Assembly: GCA_964584305.1 (NCBI GenBank)
Contig: CAZOZL010000004.1
Location: 124,001-188,000, forward strand
Reading direction: 5' to 3'
DNA from: SB11 sp964584305
GTDB lineage: Bacteria > Bacteroidota > Bacteroidia > UBA8524
DNA: 64,000 nt
The notes below the pieces were generated by a model. The model worked only from the letters and a program-made list of their open reading frames with translations, did not search any database and was not told the DNA's origin. Made by a program: the position numbers and the translations under genes. Below are positions 6,855 to 14,941 of this stretch, piece by piece (within the stretch, counting starts at the first letter, position 1; every line of letters starts with the position of its first letter).

Positions 6855-8936
6855 ATGATAAAAGTTTTTGGCGTACTCATTTTTTCACTACTCAGCATTT
6901 TTAGTTACGGGCAGGTTGTTCCTTTTGCACAGCAAGCCACTGATATTGGAAATATTGGTTTTGCAGTTAGTAATACGGGTACGGTTGGTCGTCCGCAAGT
7001 AATAAACAACCCACAAGGTATGCCAAGTATGGAGTATCCTATTGGTTCGGGGGTAAATCATTTATTTGAAGGAGGATTGTGGATTGGTGCAAAAGTAAAT
7101 GGACAAACGCGCGTTTCCACTGTTGCTGATGATGCGCCAACAGGGTATAGGGCAGGGCTTGATGGGTTTGAATTTACGGCAACAGGTGGCATACAACAGC
7201 GTTCTACATTAGCAAGTAGTGGATTTTTTAGCTCGTCTGCAATATCGCATCAAGATTTTATTACTAAATATACCGATAGTAATGTGGTAATTCCTGGCAC
7301 AGTTACGCCTATACAACAGCACCAGTTTCCTTTAAAAGCAGAGGTGAAAATGAAAACCTATGCGTGGAATTTTAGCTTTGCTGATTATTTTGTAATTGTT
7401 GATTATGAAATAACCAATAGATCCACTGATGTGTGGGATAGTGTGTGGTTTGGGCAATGGAATGATTTGGTGGTGAGAAACCTAAACGTTACACAAGATG
7501 GGGGGGCTAATTTTTACAATAAAGGCGGCGGCGGTTTTTTAGATAGTTTTGGGGCATTATATGTATATCAGGTATATGGTGATGATATTGATTTTACACA
7601 ATCGTATGGGGCGTGTGTGGCATTAGGTGCAGAATGGCGCAATGAGTTTATACACCCCTCTAATACTGATAGCCTGCTTGCAAAGGGATATAGTGCGCCA
7701 AGTATAAACCCTAATTTTTGGATATTTGGTTTCTCTTCTCTTAATGATTTTGTGCCTCCCGCTGATGATGTGGCAAAGTATGCAAGGCTTAGTAAAGCTA
7801 TTAATTTGCAAGATGCTACGGTGTCTCAACAACTTAATGTGGGGACTAATCTTATACAACTTATTTCTTTAGGTCCTATACCGCAAATGTTACCTAATGA
7901 AACCGCCCATTTTACCATAGCCTATGTTGCCGCAAGGCAGCTTAATGGTGCAACGGATAATGTAGCAGCACGTAGAGAACTTTTACGCAATCTTAATTGG
8001 GTGCAGCGCACATATAGGGGCGAGGATGTGGACGGAAAAGGGGAGTACAAGGCAGAGTTGGACTTAAACGGTAATGGAAAATTAGACCGTTATGTATTGC
8101 CCGAACCTCCTAAAACGCCAAAAGTTAAAATTATACCGTCAGAAAATAAGGTAGATATTTATTGGGATGCTTCTGCGGTTAACTCCATTGATCCTATCTC
8201 TAAAAAACAAGATTTTGAAGGGTTTAAAATATACCGTAGTAATGTAGGAGATGATAAAGGAACTAACTTAATAGCAGCGTCAAATTTGGTGGTTCAATGG
8301 GACTCGGTAGGTAATAAAATTGGCTTTAATAATGGGTTTAGCTCTATTAAACTAACACAACCTAAGTTTTTTGACGGGGACACTACTGCATATACTTTTC
8401 ACTACCAAATGAATGGGTTGCTAAATGGCTGGCAGTATATGTTTATTTTAACAGCTTTTGATGAGGGCGATCCTGAATTAGGCTTAGAAAGTCTTGAATC
8501 ATCATTCACCGAAAATGATTTTAGGGTGTTTACAGGTACAGGTATAAACAATAACTTTGAAAATAAAGGTGCTGCAAATAAAGTGGGCGTATATCCCAAC
8601 CCTTATAAAACTACATCGGCTTGGGATGGTAATACCCCACGAACCAAAAAAATATATTTTTATAACCTGCCGCAAGAGTGTACTATTTCTATATACAATA
8701 TTGCAGGCGATGTTATTACTACTTTAAACCATAATGCGGCAACATATAGGGGGAATGATATACGGTGGTTTGATAATTTTAGCAACCCTGAAAATAGTGT
8801 GTTTTCTGGTGGCGAACACGCTTGGGATTTACTTTCATCCACAAAAAATGCAATTAGCACAGGCATATATATGTTCACCGTAAAAGACAATAAGACAGGG
8901 CATATACAGGTGGGTAAATTTGTAATACTTAAATAA
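6855..8936 (+). CDS. large secreted protein with a probable T9SS-type C-terminal domain
   Basis: A signal peptide (VLIFSLLSIFSYGQ) is followed by about 400 residues of beta-rich sequence with no recognised enzymatic motif. These include an aspartate-rich segment KAELDLNGNGKLDRY that resembles a calcium-binding dockerin/EF loop. Next come a fibronectin-III-like domain (PKVKIIPSENKVDIYWDASA) and a C-terminal domain with VYPNPYKTTSAWDG and ISTGIYMFTVKDNKTGHIQV. The last part has the YPNP...G.Y...V pattern of type IX secretion type A sorting domains, so export across the outer membrane and surface attachment are inferred. The substrate or role is unknown. The gene is monocistronic, with repeat-rich DNA on both sides. 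Confidence 0.75.
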   Translation: MIKVFGVLIFSLLSIFSYGQVVPFAQQATDIGNIGFAVSNTGTVGRPQVINNPQGMPSMEYPIGSGVNHLFEGGLWIGAKVNGQTRVSTVADDAPTGYRAGLDGFEFTATGGIQQRSTLASSGFFSSSAISHQDFITKYTDSNVVIPGTVTPIQQHQFPLKAEVKMKTYAWNFSFADYFVIVDYEITNRSTDVWDSVWFGQWNDLVVRNLNVTQDGGANFYNKGGGGFLDSFGALYVYQVYGDDIDFTQSYGACVALGAEWRNEFIHPSNTDSLLAKGYSAPSINPNFWIFGFSSLNDFVPPADDVAKYARLSKAINLQDATVSQQLNVGTNLIQLISLGPIPQMLPNETAHFTIAYVAARQLNGATDNVAARRELLRNLNWVQRTYRGEDVDGKGEYKAELDLNGNGKLDRYVLPEPPKTPKVKIIPSENKVDIYWDASAVNSIDPISKKQDFEGFKIYRSNVGDDKGTNLIAASNLVVQWDSVGNKIGFNNGFSSIKLTQPKFFDGDTTAYTFHYQMNGLLNGWQYMFILTAFDEGDPELGLESLESSFTENDFRVFTGTGINNNFENKGAANKVGVYPNPYKTTSAWDGNTPRTKKIYFYNLPQECTISIYNIAGDVITTLNHNAATYRGNDIRWFDNFSNPENSVFSGGEHAWDLLSSTKNAISTGIYMFTVKDNKTGHIQVGKFVILK

Positions 8937-8950
8937 AGCATCCCTCAACC

Positions 8951-9014
8951 TTTATAAATAAAATTAGGCATTTCATGCCTGTTACTTCATTCGGCAGGTT
9001 GAAGCCTGCTGCAA
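8951..9014 (+). repeat. intergenic palindromic repeat family 1, copy B
   Basis: It contains TTTATAAATAAAATTAGGCA then TTTCATGCCTGTT, followed by the second module CGGCAGGTTGAAGCCTGCTGC, an inverted repeat of GCAGG(T/C). It has the same two modules as copies D and F in another order. Confidence 0.6.
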
Positions 9015-9100
9015 GAAAACGCCTGAACGGCAGGGGCGTGGCTAAAAGCTAAAATTTTTCCCTTGCAACGGTCTCCTGCCGCTATTCATAACCCTACAAA

Positions 9101-9140
9101 CCTTTATAAATGGAATTAGACATTCATGCCTATTTGTTCC
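9101..9140 (+). repeat. intergenic palindromic repeat family 1, copy C (degenerate)
   Basis: CCTTTATAAATGGAATTAGA followed by CATTCATGCCTATTTG is a diverged copy of the TTTAT..AGAATGGGCATTCATGCC module. The stretch just before it (9062-9074) holds the inverse of GACCGTTGCAAGG, which also occurs near 3249. Confidence 0.5.
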
Positions 9141-9152
9141 TATTTTCACCTT

Positions 9153-9160
9153 TATATTTG
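9153..9160 (+). promoter_or_regulatory. TAnnTTTG box 5 nt before the ATG (predicted leaderless)
   Basis: TATATTTG is an exact match, and its last G is separated from the ATG at 9166 by only AACTT. Transcription in this phylum usually begins about 5-7 nt after the box, so the message would start at or next to the initiation codon. Confidence 0.6.
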
Positions 9161-9165
9161 AACTT

Positions 9166-9678
9166 ATGGAATTAGAAGCCACTATTGCTGAACTAAAGGC
9201 AAATGCTATTTTACGACTTAATGAAAACACCCCACGCATAGAAAAATGCCTTGCCCTGTTAAATGAGAATGAAACATGGCACAAACCCAATGATAACCTA
9301 AACAGTATAGGCAACTTAATACTACACCTGTGCGGAAATATTACCCAGTATATCATTGCATCAATAGGTGGTGAGATGGATAATAGGGTGCGTGATGATG
9401 AATTTACACTTAATGGCAGCTATACAAAAGTAGAATTGCTGGCAAAAATATCAGAGGTAGTAAAAAAAGCCTGTTCTATTATGGAAACTATGAGCGATAA
9501 AGAGTTGATGAAAGTGCGAAGTGTGCAAGGGTTTTCCTATACTGGTATTGCTGCTATACTGCACGTTGTAGAGCACTACTCGTACCATACTGGGCAAGTA
9601 GCATTTTTAACCAAACTATTAAAAAATAAAGACTTGCAGTTTTATGGAAATATGGATTTGAACATCAAAAACCAATAA
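9166..9678 (+). CDS. DinB-like / DUF1572 family protein
   Basis: This 170-residue helical protein matches the DinB four-helix-bundle superfamily, closest to DUF1572. It has NSIGNLILHLCGNITQYI in the N-terminal half and LHVVEHYSYHTGQVAFLTKL near the C-terminus. The histidines in HLCGN, VEHYS and YHTGQ are positioned like the metal-binding triad of the family. Related proteins include damage-inducible proteins and thiol transferases, but the reaction here is unknown. It is a single gene ended by a strong hairpin terminator shared with the convergent RRM gene. Confidence 0.83.
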   Translation: MELEATIAELKANAILRLNENTPRIEKCLALLNENETWHKPNDNLNSIGNLILHLCGNITQYIIASIGGEMDNRVRDDEFTLNGSYTKVELLAKISEVVKKACSIMETMSDKELMKVRSVQGFSYTGIAAILHVVEHYSYHTGQVAFLTKLLKNKDLQFYGNMDLNIKNQ

Positions 9679-9685
9679 GCATAAA

Positions 9686-9715
9686 AAAAGCCGCCCGATT
9701 TATCGGGCGGCTTTT
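9686..9715. terminator. bidirectional intrinsic terminator
   Basis: The 13-bp perfect stem AAAAGCCGCCCGA / TCGGGCGGCTTTT has a 4-nt loop and A/T runs on both sides. It lies between the convergent DinB-like and RRM genes and can serve both. Confidence 0.9.
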
Positions 9716-9739
9716 GTAATTTTCTAGTAAGGTATCAGA

Positions 9740-10042
9740 CTAATATCTTCCGCCGCCACCGCCACGGTTAAATCCGCCGCCCCCGCCTCCTCTGTCGTTA
9801 GACTTCGGGCGTGCTTTGTTTACTATTAATGTGCGTTGTAAAAAATCAGTTTCATGTAATTCTTCAATGGCACGGTCTATACCTGATTCGTCTTCCATTT
9901 CAATGAAAGCAAAACCACGTGAACGTCCTGTGTCCATGTCTTTAACTATTTTAACTGAAGAAACTTCACCATAAGATGAAAAAAGGTCGCTTAAATCCTG
10001 CTCACTTGCCTGATAGCTAAGGTTACCTACGTAAATTGTCAT
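9740..10042 (-). CDS. RRM-domain glycine-rich RNA-binding protein
   Basis: The 100 residues form one RNA-recognition motif. RNP2 is IYVGNL at residues 3-8 and RNP1 is RGFAFIEM at about residues 42-49, with the usual YGEVSSVKIVKD and RTLIVNKARP strands. A tail GGGGGGFNRGGGGGRY follows. Such small RRM proteins are abundant RNA chaperones in Bacteroidota and some are cold-responsive. The TATCTTTG box at 10141-10148 implies an untranslated leader of about 90 nt that can fold (ATTAGT/ACTAAT), which would allow post-transcriptional control. Confidence 0.94.
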   Translation of the reverse strand: MTIYVGNLSYQASEQDLSDLFSSYGEVSSVKIVKDMDTGRSRGFAFIEMEDESGIDRAIEELHETDFLQRTLIVNKARPKSNDRGGGGGGFNRGGGGGRY

Positions 10043-10140
10043 TTTTTTGCTGTTATATAAATAATATTATTAGAAGGTGCAACGGCTACACTGAACAGTT
10101 AAAACTATACAGCGTATTAGTATGCCCCCACTAATGCTCG

Positions 10141-10148
10141 CAAAGATA
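10141..10148 (-). promoter_or_regulatory. TAnnTTTG box for the RRM gene
   Basis: On the minus strand TATCTTTG is an exact match about 100 nt upstream of the ATG. It implies a long leader containing the inverted repeat ATTAGT (10128-10133 region) and ACTAAT. Confidence 0.5.
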
Positions 10149-10274
10149 GACGAATATTTTATATTTTTACTTTTTTTTTAAAAGATGAGATATTTATGCA
10201 ACTGTATATGAAAAAGTTAGCTAAAAAGTCTTTTAAAAAAAATAAGACCATTAAGTTTGCCGCTCTGTACGGTT

Positions 10275-10682
10275 ATGCTTACAAACAAAACAAAAATACT
10301 GCGCATTAGCATTGGGCTAATATATATATGGTTTGGTATGCTAAAATTTTTTAAAGGGTATAGCCCCGCTGAATCTTTAGCAATAGATACTATTGCTATT
10401 TTAACTTTTAAACTCATTCCAAGTGCCGTTTCCATTATATTATTAGCTATTATAGAGGTAGTTATAGGCTTACTTTTGGTGTTTAATACATTTGCCAAAC
10501 AAGCTATAATTGCCACACTTATACACCTTGCCTGCACATTTGTACCCTTGTTTGCTTTTACTGATTTGTCTTTCACAAAAGCACCCTATGCTTATACCCT
10601 TTTGGGGCAATACATATTTAAAAACATTGCTTTAATGGCTGCACTTTGGCTTATTTATCCTACAAAAAAAAGTGAATCTTAG
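10275..10682 (+). CDS. small integral membrane protein, DoxX-like
   Basis: I choose the ATG at 10275 over a TTG at 10257. The product is 135 residues with about four hydrophobic segments: ISIGLIYIWFGMLKF, SAVSIILLAIIEVVIGLLLVF, IATLIHLACTFVPLF and NIALMAALWLIY. The start of segment 1, RISIGLIYIWFGMLKFFKGY, resembles the GR(I/L)-x-FG-x-K-F pattern of DoxX/DUF417-type proteins. The role is unknown. It lies 30 nt upstream of the glycosyltransferase gene on the same strand and may be cotranscribed with it. Confidence 0.6.
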   Translation: MLTNKTKILRISIGLIYIWFGMLKFFKGYSPAESLAIDTIAILTFKLIPSAVSIILLAIIEVVIGLLLVFNTFAKQAIIATLIHLACTFVPLFAFTDLSFTKAPYAYTLLGQYIFKNIALMAALWLIYPTKKSES

Positions 10683-10711
10683 TTAAATCCTGCTTATTTT
10701 GCCTTAAGCAA

Positions 10712-11584
10712 ATGATAACCTACCACCGCTATACAAAACAAAGTGCTGAAAAATTTAGCATATTACTGCCCAGTTGGAACAACTTGCCTTACCTTAAAAA
10801 ATGTATTGGGAGTATAAGAAAAAACTCAAGCTATGCACACCAAATAATAGTACATGTAAACGAGGGTGCTGATGGTACAATAGAGTGGCTAAACCAAGAA
10901 AAAATTGATTATAGCCATAGCAAAGAAAATATAGGCATTTGCTACGCACTTAATGCCGCACGCAGTTTAGCCCATACAAACTATATAGTATATATGAACG
11001 ATGATATGTATGTGCTGCCCCTTTGGGATAAAGTACTACATAGTGAGGTGGAGAAAGCCAATACCACCCTCTTCTTTTTCTCATCTACTATGATAGAACC
11101 TATTTATCATAACAACCCTTGTGTGATAGCACCGCACAACTATGGTACAGACCTAAATAGTTTTGATGAAGAGGGCTTGCTAAATAATTTTGAAACTTTT
11201 GACAAAAAAGATTGGATGGGGGCTACTTGGCCGCCCAATATTGTACATACTACCACTTGGGATTTAGTAGGTGGTTATAGCATTGAGTTTTCACCTGGTA
11301 TGTATAGCGACCCTGATTTTAGCATGAAACTATGGCAAGCAGGTGTGCGCCTATTTAAAGGTGTAGCGGCAAGCCGTGTGTATCACTTTGGCTCAAAATC
11401 TACTCTTAGGGTTAAAAAAAATAATGGCTACCGCCAGTTTATAAAAAAATGGGGCATTACCCCCAGTTTGTTCAACAACGAGTATATAAAACGAGGCGAA
11501 GCGTTTACTGGCGAGGGAAAACAACCCACTGAAACCACAGCCATAAAACTACAAAAACTAAAAGCACGCCTTAAAAGTATTTAG
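10712..11584 (+). CDS. family 2 glycosyltransferase
   Basis: The GT-A nucleotide-binding start FSILLPSWNNLPYLKKCIGS is followed by IIVHVNEGADGT and ENIGICYALNAARSLA. YIVYMNDDMYVLPLWD supplies the acidic DxD-like metal site. YSDPDFSMKLWQAGVRLFKG near the C-terminus is the usual ED/D acceptor-site motif region. It would transfer a sugar from a nucleotide donor to a glycan or lipid; donor and acceptor are not deducible. The 290 residues lack transmembrane segments, so it is probably cytoplasmic or peripheral. It is preceded closely by a small membrane protein gene. Confidence 0.88.
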   Translation: MITYHRYTKQSAEKFSILLPSWNNLPYLKKCIGSIRKNSSYAHQIIVHVNEGADGTIEWLNQEKIDYSHSKENIGICYALNAARSLAHTNYIVYMNDDMYVLPLWDKVLHSEVEKANTTLFFFSSTMIEPIYHNNPCVIAPHNYGTDLNSFDEEGLLNNFETFDKKDWMGATWPPNIVHTTTWDLVGGYSIEFSPGMYSDPDFSMKLWQAGVRLFKGVAASRVYHFGSKSTLRVKKNNGYRQFIKKWGITPSLFNNEYIKRGEAFTGEGKQPTETTAIKLQKLKARLKSI

Positions 11585-11636
11585 TTCCTAATTCTTAGCA
11601 CCACACCCGATTTAATTGTGCCTGTGCATCTTTCTT

Positions 11637-11708
11637 GCAGCAGGTTAAAACCTGCCGCAATTCATACCCTTGACTTTATGTATAGAATGGGCATTTATGC
11701 CTATTCTG
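11637..11708 (+). repeat. intergenic palindromic repeat family 1, copy D
   Basis: The first module GCAGCAGGTTAAAACCTGC is an inverted repeat. It is followed by CGCAATTCATACCCTTGACT, TTATGTATAG and the palindrome AATGGGCATTTATGCCTATT. It is almost the same as copy F at 40871. Confidence 0.7.
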
Positions 11709-11832
11709 TCTAAATTATAATCTTCAAATTAGCACAGAAAGCAGTCAAATATTATCTACTCCTTCATTATTTAGGCAACATTGCTGTAAAAGTCTCGTTT
11801 AAAAAAAGATTAATTTCGTACTAATTTTTTAA

Positions 11833-13029
11833 ATGGAATATACCATGAAACGTATTTGGAAAGTACTCTTACTGTTGTTTGCCTTTAGTATAGCTTTATT
11901 CTCGTTGCTATACACACAAAAGTTGGCGGGTAAACTGGCAGAGCAAGAAAAACGCAATATGGAGATTTGGGCAAGAGCCACCACCTTGCTCACCCAATCT
12001 GTAAACTACGAAGGCGATAATGAAGAACTTAGCCATTTTATAAACGAGGCTAATAATTTTTGTTTGGATGTTGTGGTGAAGAAAAATAGTACTATCCCCG
12101 CTATTATGACTGATAACGAAGGGAATATAGTATCGTATGTAAACCTCGATTCGGCAAAACTTGCCGCCAATAGTAATTATAAAGAAAAGAAGCTAAAAGA
12201 GATGAAAAACAATGGTAATGATACTATTGTTATTGATTTCTCAGAACAAGACAAGCAATATATATACTTTGAAAACTCTACTTTGTTAACCCAATTAAAA
12301 GCCTTTCCTGTTTATCAGATAATTATTATTGGCTTATTCCTTTTAGTCTCATATTTTGCTTTTAATGCTTCGCGACGAAGTGAACAAAATCGTGTTTGGG
12401 TGGGATTGGCAAAAGAGACGGCACACCAATTAGGTACGCCTATATCATCGCTTTTGGCATGGGTAGATTTGTTTAAAACATCAGAAGGCACTATTGATAA
12501 ACAACTGATTACTGAAATGGAACACGATGTGAAACGATTAGAACGGGTAACCGAGCGTTTTTCTAAAATTGGGTCTGAACCAGTATTAAAAAATGAAAAT
12601 ATTGAGCAAGTATTAGAAAAATCTGTTGGCTATTTAAAAAATAGAGTCTCTAAAAAAGTAAATTTCTCTATTGATACCTCAAAAGCACCCAATGCCCATG
12701 CACAAGTAAATATTCCCCTGTTTGAGTGGGTAATAGAAAACCTATGCAAAAATGCCATTGATGCAATGAACGGCAAAGGCGATATCAGTTTTACAGTAAC
12801 ACAAACCAATAAAAAACTATATATAGATGTGCGAGACACGGGTAAAGGCATTCCTACATCAAGTTTTAAAGCAGTGTTTAAACCGGGTTACACTACCAAA
12901 AAACGAGGGTGGGGTTTAGGCTTATCATTAGTGAAACGCATAGTTGATAGTTACCACAAAGGGCATATATTTGTGAAAGCCAGTGTAGTAAACAAGGGTA
13001 CAATATTTAGAATTGTACTAAACAAATGA
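11833..13029 (+). CDS. membrane sensor histidine kinase
   Basis: TM1 lies at about residues 10-28 and TM2 at about 158-178, enclosing a periplasmic sensor segment of about 130 residues without a recognised domain. The phospho-acceptor helix contains AKETAHQLGTPISSLLAW, with the histidine at about residue 198. The ATPase domain shows the N box ENLCKNAIDAMNG, G1 DTGKGIP and G2 GWGLGLSLVKR. HQLGTPISSL is a typical Bacteroidota variant of the H box. No response-regulator gene is adjacent, so it is an orphan kinase in this window. Its stop codon overlaps the ATG of the decayed TonB-like gene. Confidence 0.92.
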   Translation: MEYTMKRIWKVLLLLFAFSIALFSLLYTQKLAGKLAEQEKRNMEIWARATTLLTQSVNYEGDNEELSHFINEANNFCLDVVVKKNSTIPAIMTDNEGNIVSYVNLDSAKLAANSNYKEKKLKEMKNNGNDTIVIDFSEQDKQYIYFENSTLLTQLKAFPVYQIIIIGLFLLVSYFAFNASRRSEQNRVWVGLAKETAHQLGTPISSLLAWVDLFKTSEGTIDKQLITEMEHDVKRLERVTERFSKIGSEPVLKNENIEQVLEKSVGYLKNRVSKKVNFSIDTSKAPNAHAQVNIPLFEWVIENLCKNAIDAMNGKGDISFTVTQTNKKLYIDVRDTGKGIPTSSFKAVFKPGYTTKKRGWGLGLSLVKRIVDSYHKGHIFVKASVVNKGTIFRIVLNK

Positions 13030-13295
13030 AACAGATAATATTTTTTGCTTTATTACTCATTTCCAGTATTGGGTTTAGCCAAGCAGATACTTTAAAACAA
13101 GGTGTTGTATATGTAAAATTTATGGTTGAACTGCGATAGCAGTCTTAGCAATATATATGTTATAAAAACTTTTGATGAATATTGTGCTAAAGAATCGTGA
13201 GGGTAGTAAATTTAATGAAATGGAGTTCTGCTGAAAATAAAGGTAAAAAAGTAAGATGTTGGGTAGTAATGCCTATTGTATTTAAATTACGTTAA
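13026..13295 (+). pseudogene. decayed TonB-like C-terminal-domain protein
   Basis: The reading frame starts with a signal peptide (MKQIIFFALLLISSIGFSQ) and VVYVKFMVE, then hits TAG at about 13137. The homologous sequence continues in a second frame (CDSSLSNIYVIKTFDEYCAKE) and then a third (VVNLMKWSSAENKGKKV, WVVMPIVFKLR). Joined, these give the TonB C-terminal fold seen intact in the next gene (GEEALKVVNKMPKWKPA, FNFKLE). In addition, the P-K of MPKW seems lost. I read it as a dead tandem paralogue with two frameshifts. It lies 2 nt before the intact gene. Confidence 0.8.
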
Positions 13296-13297
13296 TT

Positions 13298-13750
13298 ATG
13301 AAAAAAATAATATTTCTATTATTAATTACTATGCCACTTTTTGGAATAGCCCAAAAAGACAGTACAATTATTGAAGATGATTTTGAAGAAATTATAGATG
13401 CTCCACTACCTCCTCCTTATCCAGATAAGAAGGAAGTTGTTGTTCAAATAGTTGAAAAAATGGCAGAATATCCCGGTGGTAATGGAGCGATGAGTAAGTT
13501 CATTCAAAAAAACTTAAAATACCCTAAAAAAGCTCGTAAAAAAGAAATTGAAGGACGAGTAATTATACAATTCGTTATTAATAAAGAAGGTAAAGTTACC
13601 AAAGCGAAAATATTGCGTGATATAGGCTATGGCTGTGGCGAAGAAGCCCTTAAAGTGGTGAATAAAATGCCTAAATGGAAGCCTGCAACACAAAGGGGGA
13701 AACCAGTAAAAGTGATGATGACTTTACCGTTTAATTTTAAACTGGAATGA
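13298..13750 (+). CDS. secreted TonB C-terminal-domain (energy-transducer-like) protein
   Basis: A signal peptide (IIFLLLITMPLFGIAQ) and an acidic/proline linker (PLPPPYPDKK) are followed by the TonB C-terminal domain. The domain runs from YPGGNGAMSKFIQKNLKYP through GRVIIQFVINKEGKVTKAKI, CGEEALKVVNKMPKWKPA and MMTLPFNFKLE. It is 150 residues. Unlike true TonB it has a cleavable signal and no cytoplasmic anchor, so it is probably a free periplasmic protein, a form common in Bacteroidota. Its role may be partner binding rather than energy transfer. It follows a decayed copy of itself. Confidence 0.85.
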   Translation: MKKIIFLLLITMPLFGIAQKDSTIIEDDFEEIIDAPLPPPYPDKKEVVVQIVEKMAEYPGGNGAMSKFIQKNLKYPKKARKKEIEGRVIIQFVINKEGKVTKAKILRDIGYGCGEEALKVVNKMPKWKPATQRGKPVKVMMTLPFNFKLE

Positions 13751-13771
13751 AGGGAGTATCCTTACTCTTTT

Positions 13772-14387
13772 TCAATTTTTAGTATTTAAAAAACTGTACC
13801 CTAAACTTATACCTGCATTTACCGTTGGTATAAATATACTAATATTTGTGCCATAAAAATAAGAAATACCCAATCCTGCATTTTCCCTAATAGAAAAACG
13901 TTTTAAAAAGCGTTGCTCAAAAAATATATCATACATATTGTACGCAGCACTGGGGGCATATAAAACCGATATTTCAGGAAATATCGGTTTTATACGGTAT
14001 ATCGCCTTGTGTGTACAAAAATTTTACTCCAAACCACCATAAACTACTTTTATAAGGGTTATTTAGCACCCACTGATGACCAATATAATACCCATTTCTA
14101 AACCCTGTATAAGTGGGCTTTGAAAAAGGAAAGGGCTTACTACGATAAAAATCTTTTATCAAGCCTATTTCTATTGCTCTTCTTGGAGTATATCTATACC
14201 GTACTTGTAAATTGCCTAATAGATAAAGGTCTCCAAAACTTATTAGTGCTATACCTCCAGCACTAATATATATCCTTTCATAGTGTTTTATCGCCGCCAA
14301 GTCTTTACTTTGCCCTTGAACTTCTCCACCCAAAAACAAAAACATCAATAAAAAAATTATATAATATATAGCGTTACTTTTTTTCAA
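13772..14387 (-). pseudogene. frameshifted outer-membrane beta-barrel protein gene
   Basis: The first 137 codons encode a signal peptide (YYIIFLLMFLFLGGEVQGQ) and barrel-like strands (GNLQVRYRYTPRRAIEIGL, SLWWFGVKFLYTQGDI), then stop at 13974. The +1 frame continues without a break: PEISVLYAPSAAYNMYDIFF, then AGLGISYFYGTNISIFIP and a terminal strand AGISLGYSFLNTKN ending at TGA 13772-13774. One extra T in ATTTCC restores the join between DI and PEISVLY. The extra base lies inside a perfect 36-bp palindrome. Either the gene is inactivated or phase-variable, or the base is a sequencing error. The family was not identified beyond small outer-membrane barrel. Confidence 0.8.
13959..13994. repeat. 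perfect palindrome, 17-bp arms, at the frameshift
   Basis: The left arm TATAAAACCGATATTTC (13959-13975) and right arm GAAATATCGGTTTTATA (13978-13994) pair perfectly around AG. Removing the extra T that causes the frameshift would leave a one-base bulge, so the mutation perfected the palindrome. Confidence 0.95.
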
Positions 14388-14459
14388 CTTTTTCTATTCT
14401 TTTGGGTCTAGGTTTTTTCAAATTTATAAGTATTAAACAATATTCCAAATACCGTTACT

Positions 14460-14467
14460 TACTTTTG
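14460..14467 (+). promoter_or_regulatory. TAnnTTTG box upstream of ruvX-def
   Basis: TACTTTTG matches the consensus. A transcript from it would carry a 15-codon frame (14483-14530) ending directly against the ruvX start. Confidence 0.45.
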
Positions 14468-14482
14468 TAAAGTAAAATTATT

Positions 14483-14530
14483 ATGAATACTAGCATCCTG
14501 TTTTTGTACCCACTACTAAGTACTACTTAA
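14483..14530 (+). CDS. possible 15-residue leader peptide before ruvX
   Basis: ATG at 14483 opens MNTSILFLYPLLSTT and stops with TAA at 14528-14530, directly abutting the ATG of ruvX (TAAATG). It lies between a predicted promoter and ruvX. It could couple translation to ruvX, or be a chance frame. There is no independent evidence of expression. Confidence 0.25.
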   Translation: MNTSILFLYPLLSTT

Positions 14531-14941
14531 ATGCCCAGAATTATAGCCATAGACTACGGTACTAAGCGGGTGGGGCTTGCCGTTACTGATGCCTTGAAAA
14601 TTATAGCTACCGCCATTGATACCATACACGCTAAAGATGTAATTGAGTATTTAAAAAAATATTGCACTGAAAATGAGGTAGAAACCTTTGTACTGGGACT
14701 TCCCAAACAAATGGACGGTACTGCATCGCAAAGTGAAAGGCAAATACAGGGCTTTCAGAACGTTTTACGAAAAAATTTCCCTACTATTCCCATAGTACGG
14801 TATGATGAACGTTTTACCTCAAAAATGGCATCACAAAGTTTAATAGATAGTGGCGCAAGCAAAAAAGACCGTAAAAACAAAGGGCTTTTGGATAGTATTA
14901 GTGCTGTGTTAATTTTGCAAGATTATTTGAAAACCCAATAA
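14531..14941 (+). CDS. ruvX: Holliday junction resolvase-like RNase H-fold protein RuvX/YqgF
   Basis: The 136 residues match the YqgF family. The first strand IIAIDYGTKRVGLAVTD carries the catalytic aspartate (D7). VETFVLGLPKQMDGT follows, then VRYDERFTS and the final acidic helix GLLDSISAVLILQDYL. Family members act on Holliday junctions or in 16S rRNA 5'-end maturation. The stop overlaps the def start by 1 nt (TAATG), so ruvX and def form an operon, a common pairing in Bacteroidota. Confidence 0.95.
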   Translation: MPRIIAIDYGTKRVGLAVTDALKIIATAIDTIHAKDVIEYLKKYCTENEVETFVLGLPKQMDGTASQSERQIQGFQNVLRKNFPTIPIVRYDERFTSKMASQSLIDSGASKKDRKNKGLLDSISAVLILQDYLKTQ

